49,298 bases of DNA. Source: a virus. The stretch lies in the IMG/VR virus record IMGVR_UViG_3300031256_000002, positions 1 to 49,298 of that record; one strand, 5' to 3'. Shown piece by piece: positions 6,845-12,383 of the stretch. A model generated the notes under the pieces. That model was not told the DNA's origin and did not search any database. It was given only the letters and a program-made list of their open reading frames with translations. Position 1 is the first letter of the stretch. Each line of letters starts with the position of its first letter. The position numbers and the translations under genes were made by a program.

Positions 6845-7257
6845 TTCGTTACCTCGTGTACAAAAATCGGATCAAATGATATTACTTTGATTGTGCCGTT
6901 TGCGATTTGCTTGTTCAGTTGCTCTGTTGTACATTTCAGAAACATGTTTCTGTACTTTGCGGTTGTTTTTGAGCAATTGTGTATGTCCCGGTTTAGAAAT
7001 ATCCGACCTACACTATCAACCATGCATACAATTGAATCATACGACTGTAAGTATGTACAACCTGTTGTACCATCAAACAAGATTTGATGGTTTGCTACGG
7101 GTTTTTGTGTTTTGTTGTTCAACATAATAGCACGCCCGGTGACGTTAATTGTTATCGGACAACGATTCTTTAGATTTTTCCTAAATCTTTCAGGTGTGTT
7201 ACACTCTGGTTTTTCTAGTCCTGGTCTCCATATACCAGGTTGATTTGCATTTCTCAT
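6841..7257 (-). CDS. first gene of the leftward block, hypothetical
   Basis: 138 residues starting at ATG 7257 behind GGGAG. It is the first gene after the leftward promoter. The region TTGCTYLQSYDSIVCMVD followed by KTTAKYRNMFL resembles small phage proteins with an 'S.TT.KYR..FL' ending, function unknown. N-terminal residues are Pro- and basic-rich. Being promoter-proximal, it is probably among the earliest products. Confidence 0.65.
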   Translation of the reverse strand: MRNANQPGIWRPGLEKPECNTPERFRKNLKNRCPITINVTGRAIMLNNKTQKPVANHQILFDGTTGCTYLQSYDSIVCMVDSVGRIFLNRDIHNCSKTTAKYRNMFLKCTTEQLNKQIANGTIKVISFDPIFVHEVTK

Positions 7258-7269
7258 AGTTACTCCCTC

Positions 7270-7287
7270 GAGAGATTTTATTCTCTC
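7270..7287 (-). promoter_or_regulatory. leader hairpin before the first leftward gene
   Basis: GAGAGA and TCTCTC form a six-pair stem with a six-base loop in the 5' leader, immediately upstream of the GGGAG ribosome binding site of the gene at 6841-7257. It could modulate initiation or protect the transcript end; no ligand-binding fold is visible. Confidence 0.4.
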
Positions 7288-7308
7288 TTTGTTTTATTTT
7301 ACTTCTAT

Positions 7309-7337
7309 AATTTATCATATCTGCAACCAGGAGTCAA
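7309..7337 (-). promoter_or_regulatory. leftward sigma70-type promoter
   Basis: On the minus strand TTGACT (7332-7337) is followed after 17 bp by TAAATT (7309-7314). The -35 box matches the two rightward promoters exactly. The -10 is weaker (four of six). An AGTTGCTTATTTT box ends one base upstream of the -35, the position of an activator or repressor site. Expected start is about 45 bp before the first leftward ATG. Confidence 0.6.
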
Positions 7338-7338
7338 G

Positions 7339-7351
7339 AAAATAAGCAACT
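7339..7351 (+). repeat. AAAATAAGCAACT box 1
   Basis: One of four exact copies in the control region. This one abuts the leftward -35 element, reading away from it, so it is placed to control the leftward promoter. Confidence 0.7.
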
Positions 7352-7598
7352 TTTTTTACTTATTTTTTGCCGACTTTGTTTTTTGCCTATTAACTATAGA
7401 AGAAAACGTGAAAATTTTGTCTTTTTTTGAGCTAATTTGTTGTATTATAAGCAATTAGATGAATATTTTTAGTTGTTTTTAATGATTTACGGTGTATTTG
7501 CTGGAATTGTTAGTTTTTGTGGTTGTAATTTGAAGTTTTTTGTTTTTAGTTTGCTGATTTTGGTATGGTTCTTGCATCATTATGGTTTTGCTTGAACC

Positions 7599-7611
7599 AA
7601 AATAAGCAACT
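7599..7611 (+). repeat. AAAATAAGCAACT box 2
   Basis: Exact copy in the outer left arm of the palindrome. Its mirror partner is at 8057-8069 in inverted orientation. Beyond the box the similarity continues outward to a shared CCATAAT. Confidence 0.75.
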
Positions 7612-7623
7612 GGCAAAATGATT

Positions 7624-7648
7624 TAATTACTTATGCCATAGGGAGTTA
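7624..7648. repeat. 25-bp dyad operator 1
   Basis: TAATTA, c, TTATG, c, CATAG, g, GAGTTA. The family consensus is TAAYTN-n-TTATG-g-CATAA-n-NAGTTA, a nearly perfect dyad. It is 87 bp from dyad 2, the same spacing as between dyads 3 and 4. Confidence 0.7.
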
Positions 7649-7687
7649 GCTGATTTTGGGTATGTTTGTTTTTAGTTAGCGAGGAAG

Positions 7688-7701
7688 AATTATGCATAAT
7701 T
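7688..7701. repeat. AATTATGCATAATT palindrome 1
   Basis: Perfect 14-bp palindrome, one of four identical copies. It lies 10 bp before dyad 2. The core TTATGCATAA is related to the TTATGGCATAA core of the 25-bp dyads, so one protein might bind both with different affinity. Confidence 0.75.
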
Positions 7702-7710
7702 GTATTTTGC

Positions 7711-7735
7711 TAACTTGTTATGGCATAAGAAGTTA
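7711..7735. repeat. 25-bp dyad operator 2
   Basis: TAACTT, g, TTATG, g, CATAA, g, AAGTTA. Apart from single-base spacers it is a perfect dyad and the most symmetrical of the four. Confidence 0.75.
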
Positions 7736-7740
7736 CGTGA

Positions 7741-7754
7741 AATTATGCATAATT
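7741..7754. repeat. AATTATGCATAATT palindrome 2
   Basis: Exact copy, starting 53 bp after palindrome 1. Palindromes 3 and 4 show the same 53-bp spacing. Confidence 0.75.
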
Positions 7755-7853
7755 ATGGGGGGTGTCTTTACTAACCTTACTTGAACTGAAGAAAACTAAG
7801 ATATTCTTTTTTTATATATAATATATATATATTATAGTATATCTCTACCTAGA

Positions 7854-7866
7854 GGGGGGGGGGGGG
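7854..7866 (+). other. run of 13 G
   Basis: An uninterrupted G13 tract lies just right of the AT tract, in an otherwise AT-rich stretch. Its mirror in the other half is a T-rich segment, so it breaks the palindrome. Length is uncertain because homopolymers are often misread. It could form a quadruplex or mark an RNA/DNA transition, but this is unproven. Confidence 0.6.
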
Positions 7867-7913
7867 AGAATTTCCTTTTTCTTTAAGTTAAGGTTAGTTA
7901 AGACGTATGGCAT

Positions 7914-7927
7914 AATTATGCATAATT
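7914..7927. repeat. AATTATGCATAATT palindrome 3
   Basis: Exact copy and mirror partner of palindrome 2 about the centre 7834. Confidence 0.75.
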
Positions 7928-7932
7928 TTAGC

Positions 7933-7957
7933 TAACTCTTTATGGCATAAGGAGTTA
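7933..7957. repeat. 25-bp dyad operator 3
   Basis: TAACTC, t, TTATG, g, CATAA, g, GAGTTA. Mirror partner of dyad 2; both half-sites are perfect complements. Confidence 0.75.
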
Positions 7958-7966
7958 CAAAAATGT

Positions 7967-7980
7967 AATTATGCATAATT
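7967..7980. repeat. AATTATGCATAATT palindrome 4
   Basis: Exact copy and mirror partner of palindrome 1. Confidence 0.75.
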
Positions 7981-8019
7981 GTAGCTTGATAACTAAAAAT
8001 AAATTAACCCAAAGTCACC

Positions 8020-8044
8020 TAATTGCTTATGGTATAATGAGTTA
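8020..8044. repeat. 25-bp dyad operator 4
   Basis: TAATTG, c, TTATG, g, TATAA, t, GAGTTA. The most diverged copy; mirror partner of dyad 1. Confidence 0.65.
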
Positions 8045-8056
8045 CGAGTTTTAAGC

Positions 8057-8069
8057 AGTTGCTTATTTT
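8057..8069 (-). repeat. AAAATAAGCAACT box 3 (inverted)
   Basis: Exact inverted copy in the outer right arm. Together with box 2 it delimits the palindrome. Confidence 0.75.
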
Positions 8070-8268
8070 GATTAACGCGAAACCATAATTGAAATGATCT
8101 GGTTTAGGCTGGTTTGCACTGGTATGAGCTTCTGTCCTAGAGGTTACGCAAATATGCTCTACAACATAGCATAGATCCCCGTAGTGCGATTTTATATCCT
8201 GTTTGGTATAATCTTACGTTTGTGTACTCTAGTTCTCTCACGGGCTTTGGTTGTGCACTGTACGCTAT

Positions 8269-8288
8269 TGTTATGATTTATCACAACA
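8269..8288. promoter_or_regulatory. operator-like dyad TGTTATGATTTATCACAACA
   Basis: TGTT/AACA and TGAT/ATCA half-sites are symmetrical about the central TT. It is two bases from a second dyad with the same TGATTTATCA core, a tandem arrangement typical of repressor sites. Confidence 0.55.
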
Positions 8289-8290
8289 AC

Positions 8291-8306
8291 GTATGATTTA
8301 TCATAC
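8291..8306. promoter_or_regulatory. operator-like dyad GTATGATTTATCATAC
   Basis: A perfect 16-bp dyad (GTATGAT, TT, ATCATAC) adjacent to the preceding one. It is about 230 bp upstream of the rightward -35 element, so direct promoter blocking would need looping; another promoter nearby is not obvious. Confidence 0.55.
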
Positions 8307-8503
8307 ACCCGAGAGGATCAATGTATTGCAAAGTACACTGAACTAATTCTACTACACGTTTGTTAAGTTGTTTTGGTTTGCCTGGCCTTTTCAACCCCAT
8401 GGTTGACGTTGTGTCATTGTGTCATTTTGACCCATACCCGGTATGGAAATCGATCGCGGCCCTGTGGTAAACCCCCCACGCCCATGCTCGAGCAAAATTT
8501 GAA

Positions 8504-8516
8504 AAAATAAGCAACT
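8504..8516 (+). repeat. AAAATAAGCAACT box 4
   Basis: Exact copy ending 17 bp upstream of the rightward -35 box. With box 1 at the leftward promoter, it links both promoters to the same presumed regulator. Confidence 0.7.
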
Positions 8517-8533
8517 TTTAACTCAACTCAATC

Positions 8534-8562
8534 TTGACTTCAGCTTTGGTTTATAGTATACT
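8534..8562 (+). promoter_or_regulatory. rightward sigma70-type promoter
   Basis: TTGACT (8534-8539), 17-bp spacer, TATACT (8557-8562). The first gene starts at 8595 after AAAGGAG. The same boxes with the same spacing occur at 10107-10135. Confidence 0.75.
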
Positions 8563-8594
8563 TTCCAGTAAGGTAAATCAAAGGAGTATCAATT

Positions 8595-8927
8595 ATGAAC
8601 TTATCGATTTTAAAACGCAAAGATCTACCGTTTAATCGTAGAGTCTTTAGATTTTTTTCTGAACAAATCTATAAACTTCCTGAAGGATCTAAAATGCCTT
8701 TTGGTTTAGCATTGCTTAAAGGTTTGTTGTTTAGACAGTTTAAATTGTTTTTCTTATCGTACGTGCTAAAAACCAAAGGTGATACATTTGCTGATACTAT
8801 TGGTGTTTGGTATGATTTTTCGACAGACTCGTATTGGTTTTTAGATCATAACATCAAAGGTAAAATCTTTCGTGAACATATTGCAAAATTATATGAAGAA
8901 GATAAGAACAAAGAGCGACAAATATGA
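8595..8927 (+). CDS. first gene of the rightward block, hypothetical
   Basis: 110 residues from ATG 8595 with AAAGGAG upstream. Basic N-terminal half (KRKDLPFNRRVFRFFSEQ), then WYDFSTDSYWFLDHNIKGK and a charged C-terminal helix. A weak hydrophobic stretch around residues 40-60 is probably not a full membrane segment. No family recognised. Being promoter-proximal and overlapping the next start (ATGA), it is likely expressed early in the rightward programme. Confidence 0.6.
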   Translation: MNLSILKRKDLPFNRRVFRFFSEQIYKLPEGSKMPFGLALLKGLLFRQFKLFFLSYVLKTKGDTFADTIGVWYDFSTDSYWFLDHNIKGKIFREHIAKLYEEDKNKERQI

Positions 8928-9124
8928 AGTCTGATCAAAATCAACTAATAAACCAACAAATCCAAACCTTACGAGATAAACTCAAAACAACTTTAGGTAC
9001 CCGAACCGAAGTCTACACTCGTATTGTAGGCTATTATCGGTCAATCAAAAACTGGAACCCTGGCCAGCGCGAACAATTGAAATCCAGAGTTCCATATAAA
9101 CTTCCAGAAGGAGCCCAAAAATGA
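8924..9124 (+). CDS. small hypothetical protein
   Basis: 66 residues, ATG overlapping the upstream stop, and its own stop overlapping the next ATG. Rich in Gln, Arg and Lys, helical N-terminal half (QLINQQIQTLRDKLKTTLG). No family recognised. Confidence 0.55.
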   Translation: MKSDQNQLINQQIQTLRDKLKTTLGTRTEVYTRIVGYYRSIKNWNPGQREQLKSRVPYKLPEGAQK

Positions 9125-9420
9125 AAATTAAAATCAAACAAATATTAGATCTTTATTGCAAAGTAACTTGCAAAGGTATATGTAAATTTAATAAAGCATG
9201 CTTTGGTCGTATAAACTTCAAAATAGCTCTCGAAGATTACAAAAAAATTGCAAAAACCACACCAGAGCTGCCTGTATCAGTTTATGGAACATCTTGTATA
9301 GCTTGGGATAATGTTTCTGGTAAATACAACTTAGCTTACTGTTCTCAATGCTCTGTTCGACAATCTTGTATTTATCACTCGCATCCTGAACTTTGTAAAC
9401 TTAAAATCATGTCCAAATGA
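9121..9420 (+). CDS. Cys-rich protein, probable metal binder
   Basis: 99 residues starting at the ATGA overlap, with GGAGCC upstream. It has ten Cys: CKVTCKGICKF and a further Cys in the first 27 residues, one near residue 60, then CSQCSVRQSC and one more near the C terminus. The spacing suggests two zinc (or iron-sulfur) sites. Function unknown. The stop is directly followed by the structured element at 9422. Confidence 0.6.
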   Translation: MKIKIKQILDLYCKVTCKGICKFNKACFGRINFKIALEDYKKIAKTTPELPVSVYGTSCIAWDNVSGKYNLAYCSQCSVRQSCIYHSHPELCKLKIMSK

Positions 9421-9421
9421 C

Positions 9422-9529
9422 CCGTAATCAAGTCGCTGATCTGTTGTGGTCAAACGCGCTTTTGCAACAGCCATTGTGCCTGCAAGAAGCCGCGATCAAA
9501 TCATAGATCAGATCAGCGTATGATTACGG
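9422..9529 (+). ncRNA. long structured inverted repeat, candidate phage RNA or cis element
   Basis: CCGTAATCA (9422-9430) pairs with TGATTACGG (9521-9529), and CGCTGATCTG (9434-9443) with CAGATCAGCG (9509-9518): 19 Watson-Crick pairs with only AGT/TA between them. Inside, CGCG pairs with CGCG and CTTTTGCA with TGCAAGAAG, giving a rod-like or forked fold with an apical loop around 9465-9480. It fills almost the whole gap between two rightward genes and has no terminator-type U-tract. It could be a stable RNA, an RNase III site, or a DNA recognition structure. Confidence 0.65.
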
Positions 9530-9560
9530 TCAAAACACCAAATATTAAAGGAACTTGAAA

Positions 9561-9749
9561 ATGAAAATTAAACCTCCAACAGATGCTACAGAGAATGAAT
9601 ATTGGCCTATTCCAATATGTATGTGGTGCGGAGAAGAATGCAATGTTACTGAAGTAGTCGATATTGGTATGGGCGAATACGAACTGTGGTGTTATTGCCC
9701 GAAATGTGAAGTAGATACTTTTCATTCTGCTGAAGGAGATCAAAAATGA
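9561..9749 (+). CDS. zinc-ribbon protein
   Basis: 62 residues from ATG 9561, chosen over an in-frame TTG at 9555 because AAAGGA lies eight bases upstream. CMWCGEEC near residue 20 and CYCPKC near residue 48 form the two knuckles of a zinc ribbon. The stop overlaps the next ATG. Function unknown. Confidence 0.6.
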   Translation: MKIKPPTDATENEYWPIPICMWCGEECNVTEVVDIGMGEYELWCYCPKCEVDTFHSAEGDQK

Positions 9750-10036
9750 ACGTTGGAGCTTATGTCAATACAATCAAACAAGAAAATCGCATAGGTAGGT
9801 TTACATTAACCTCGCAACTATTACAAGCTTTAACTATACAAGAGCTAAACTGCCTTTTTGCTGATGTTTTTATACGTCGTACAGATGATTCTTTTATTTA
9901 TTCTGAAGAAATACAATATCTTGCATATTCAAAAGATTTTGAACCTGTTGCAGAAGGTGTTACGATTCCAGTTTATGTTGCTGAAATATGCCGTACAGGA
10001 AAAGGAATTTTGTTTAGAACCTGGATCAAACAATAA
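9746..10036 (+). CDS. hypothetical protein
   Basis: 96 residues, ATG overlapping the upstream stop, AAGGAG ten bases before. Mixed alpha/beta; no motif recognised. It ends the first rightward mini-cluster; an AAACC pentamer repeated four times and AT-rich DNA follow, then a second promoter. Confidence 0.55.
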   Translation: MNVGAYVNTIKQENRIGRFTLTSQLLQALTIQELNCLFADVFIRRTDDSFIYSEEIQYLAYSKDFEPVAEGVTIPVYVAEICRTGKGILFRTWIKQ

Positions 10037-10056
10037 AATTTACTGCTTAAATAATA

Positions 10057-10080
10057 AACCAAACCAAACCAAACCAAAAT
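10057..10080 (+). repeat. short tandem AAACC repeat
   Basis: Four adjacent AAACC units followed by AAAAT, between the first small-gene cluster and the second rightward promoter. Too short to assign a role; may have arisen by slippage. Confidence 0.5.
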
Positions 10081-10106
10081 AAAATAAATTATTTTTTACT
10101 TTTTGC

Positions 10107-10135
10107 TTGACTTCTTTTTTGCACTACTGTATACT
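10107..10135 (+). promoter_or_regulatory. second rightward promoter, before the terminase cluster
   Basis: TTGACT (10107-10112), 17-bp spacer, TATACT (10130-10135), the same boxes and spacing as at 8534-8562. The next ATG is only 11 bp downstream of the -10, so the GroES-like mRNA would have almost no leader unless a longer upstream transcript is used. Confidence 0.7.
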
Positions 10136-10146
10136 TTATTATAACA

Positions 10147-10419
10147 ATGTATACTAAATCATACACTAACAGAACATATAAACTCTTGAAAGATTCGATC
10201 TTGGTTGAAATCTACTCGACACCGGTCAAACATGGCAGCTTAATTCTGCCGACACAGAGAAAAACCCAACAAGCTAGAGTCTTTCAAGTTAGTTCTGATC
10301 TCGCGGATGAGATTTTCCCCGGAGACAATTTGATTTTTAATCCGTTCAAAGGTACTGAGATAGATCAGAAATATCTGCTCTTACGCAAAGGAGATATCCT
10401 TGCTCGAATTAACAGATAA
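10147..10419 (+). CDS. GroES-like co-chaperonin (late copy)
   Basis: 90 residues. From residue 16, DSILVEIYS is followed by HGSLILP (the short equivalent of the mobile-loop region), RVFQVSSDL, FPGDNLIFNPFKGTEI and the ending YLLLRKGDILARI. This is the strand order of Cpn10 (R-V-L, GIILP, GEV, GD.V.F..Y.GT, ..ILAI). Family members cap GroEL-type chaperonins during folding; phages such as T4 use their own for capsid protein. Its place directly before the terminase fits virion folding. No strong ribosome site precedes the start. Confidence 0.7.
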   Translation: MYTKSYTNRTYKLLKDSILVEIYSTPVKHGSLILPTQRKTQQARVFQVSSDLADEIFPGDNLIFNPFKGTEIDQKYLLLRKGDILARINR

Positions 10420-10654
10420 GTTTGAACAACAATTAACTGATCTTACTGAAGAAGCTCTATTCAAGTTACATAACCGGATCAATTCCGACGACGAAAAAAC
10501 ATCGCTAGCAGCAATCAATTCTGTGCTTGCCATTACCATACCATCAAAGAAAAACCAACCATCAACTCCGCCTATGTCGATCAACATTGACCTTGGCAAA
10601 CTAGCAAATGGTTTGCAAAAAATGAAACAAGTCGGAGGTCAAGATGATCTCTAG
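10400..10654 (+). CDS. probable small terminase subunit
   Basis: 84 residues with a TTG start at 10400, set by AAAGGAG seven bases upstream; it overlaps the GroES-like gene by 20 bp. Helical N terminus (DKFEQQLTDLTEEALFKL), then a linker with Pro-Thr-Pro-Pro and a C-terminal tail. Assigned from position directly before the large terminase and from size; no HTH is clearly visible. Unusually short for a small terminase, so it may only recognise DNA together with another factor. Confidence 0.5.
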   Translation: MLELTDKFEQQLTDLTEEALFKLHNRINSDDEKTSLAAINSVLAITIPSKKNQPSTPPMSINIDLGKLANGLQKMKQVGGQDDL

Positions 10655-12365
10655 ACTAGCTTATTCGCCTCATCCACAAGCTCCGTTGTTTGCACAAAAC
10701 GACTTTGGTTTGCTTATTGATCAGACTATAGCTGAGATTTCATCACCGAACTTGTCTACTTCTAACGAAAACCTTCGACAACTTTTGCGTCAAGCTGGAT
10801 TTGTTAATTTATGGTTTTTGCTGAAATACATTGCTGGTCATGCCGGTCCATTTGATCTGCTAAACGAAGATCTGCATTTGGATATGTGTAATTTTAGACA
10901 AACTCAAATGGTTCCTGGCCGTAAAGCTGCTGGGTTTACGTCTCGAAAATTCTTTAAAACTACTATATTCACTGAAGGTGGTGGGATTTATACGTTGCTG
11001 CGTAATCCTGATGCTTGTGTAGATTTGTTTTCGTGTGTTGATACTAGGAGTACTGACTTTTTTCGGACTATACAAAAATTCTTTGACTCAAACGAACTTG
11101 TAGCTTGGTTATATCCGGAATACGTACCTGTTAAAGGCCAAGAACGCTGGAACAATACTGAAATGGTTCTGCCTAACCGTACTAAACATCTTACCGAACC
11201 GTCCCTACGTGGTCATGGTGTGGGTTGTTCGACTCAAGGTATACATAGTACTGATATACTTGTAGACGATGCTATCGGTGACTCACAGTTGAATTCGGAA
11301 CGTGATTCAAACGCCGATATGGAGCGGATTCGGAAGTGGTTAATCTCGAACATCAACAACGAGACGCTTTTAAAAAATCCAGATATGTCTACGGTGTTTT
11401 ATACCGCAACTCGATACGGTATAAACGATGCTCATAGTTTTATTTTTGAAGACATCGCAGCAACATACGGGCATTGGGACAATTTAAACTACGAAGTCTC
11501 CGGAGATCCGCTAGGTTGGCATGTGTATAACCGATCTATTGTTGAAAACGGTGTGTTGATTTTTCCGGAAGCAATGAGCCAAGAAAAAATCGACAAAATG
11601 AAAGAAGAAGATCCCTGGACGTATTACACACAATACGAAAACAACCCAGCACAGTCTGGTTTAAACGAACTAAACGACTACACTGTCAAAGAATGCACTT
11701 TAGCTTTCGATACTACCTGGATAATTGAGTTCAGGTTTAATCATGAACTTTATACTGTTCCGTTAAACGAATGTGATGTTGTTATTGCTTGTGATCCTGG
11801 TGCCACTATTGGACGGCAGACTTCAAAAACTTCAAAATCTGCTGTTGTTGTTCTTGCTCGGGATTGGAGAAATAACATATATGTTGTAAGACTTAAACAA
11901 GGCTATAAGAAACCTTCCGAGGTATTTGATTGGACATATGGATTTGTAAAACTCTTCCATACAACCTTCAGATGCTCTGTTTTAGAAACTCAGGGTGCTT
12001 TTAAGTTACTAGAATCAGTCTGGAAAGACTACTGGAAGGTTAAAGTTGAAGCAGCTAGAGCTGCCGGAGAAACGTATTATACATTGAAACTCCGGGGCCA
12101 GTCTAAAACCGGAGACAAAAAAGCCATGATCCGAAATACATTGGAACCTATTCTAAAACAAGGCAGCTTGTATGCTGAAAAGTCAATTCATTCTGAAGTT
12201 GCCAAAGCGATTTTGTCGTTTCCGTTTGGGACTCTGGATGTTCTTGATGCAATATGTTTAGGTATCAGATCGTCGATAAAACCATTGTCAGTTCAGCAAA
12301 AGCAGCAAAAACGCAGAACTGATGATAGATTCTATAACGAGACTAGAAACGCTGCGGGATATTAA
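10644..12365 (+). CDS. large terminase subunit (packaging ATPase and nuclease)
   Basis: 573 residues, ATG 10644 after GGAGG. A deviant Walker A is seen at about 91-103 (PGRKAAGFTSRKF) and a Walker B at 204-210 (DILVDDA). The C-terminal half has an RNase-H-like nuclease: CDPGA with Asp about 384, LETQG with Glu about 448 and a late LDVLDAI Asp near 545. The protein docks on the portal, pumps DNA into the prohead and cuts it. The length fits the family. The start overlaps the preceding gene by 11 bp. Confidence 0.85.
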   Translation: MISRLAYSPHPQAPLFAQNDFGLLIDQTIAEISSPNLSTSNENLRQLLRQAGFVNLWFLLKYIAGHAGPFDLLNEDLHLDMCNFRQTQMVPGRKAAGFTSRKFFKTTIFTEGGGIYTLLRNPDACVDLFSCVDTRSTDFFRTIQKFFDSNELVAWLYPEYVPVKGQERWNNTEMVLPNRTKHLTEPSLRGHGVGCSTQGIHSTDILVDDAIGDSQLNSERDSNADMERIRKWLISNINNETLLKNPDMSTVFYTATRYGINDAHSFIFEDIAATYGHWDNLNYEVSGDPLGWHVYNRSIVENGVLIFPEAMSQEKIDKMKEEDPWTYYTQYENNPAQSGLNELNDYTVKECTLAFDTTWIIEFRFNHELYTVPLNECDVVIACDPGATIGRQTSKTSKSAVVVLARDWRNNIYVVRLKQGYKKPSEVFDWTYGFVKLFHTTFRCSVLETQGAFKLLESVWKDYWKVKVEAARAAGETYYTLKLRGQSKTGDKKAMIRNTLEPILKQGSLYAEKSIHSEVAKAILSFPFGTLDVLDAICLGIRSSIKPLSVQQKQQKRRTDDRFYNETRNAAGY

Positions 12366-12383
12366 CAAACAAGGAGTGCTTTT

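Larger units (their letters stand above)
7579..8089. repeat. 511-bp imperfect palindrome, candidate replication origin and divergent operator
   Basis: Every element in the left half has a mirror partner in the right half with coordinates summing to 15668, so the two halves align without net gaps around a centre at 7834. A hand count gives 104 matches in 135 positions for 7624-7758 against its mirror. The centre is an AT-only tract (7814-7835). Each half has an AAAATAAGCAACT box, two 25-bp dyads and two AATTATGCATAATT palindromes. No reading frame of size occurs here. The location at the transcription divergence point and AT-rich centre fit an origin; this role is inference. Confidence 0.85.
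8092..8533. other. right part of the control region, no gene
   Basis: About 440 bp without a convincing reading frame. Besides the two TTTATCA dyads at 8269-8306 and box 4 at 8504, I see a short direct repeat TTGTGTCATTGTGTCATTTTGAC around 8408-8431 (written here with its repeated GTGTCATT unit) and a C-rich patch near 8471-8483. The rest shows no structure I can name. Confidence 0.5.

Noticed and set aside
7579-8089. CRISPR array
   Set aside because: The repeats are palindromic operator-like units in mirror order, not evenly spaced direct repeats with unique spacers.
9422-9529. Simple rho-independent terminator
   Set aside because: The outer stem is followed by TCAAAACACC, not a T-run, and the paired region is far longer than needed.
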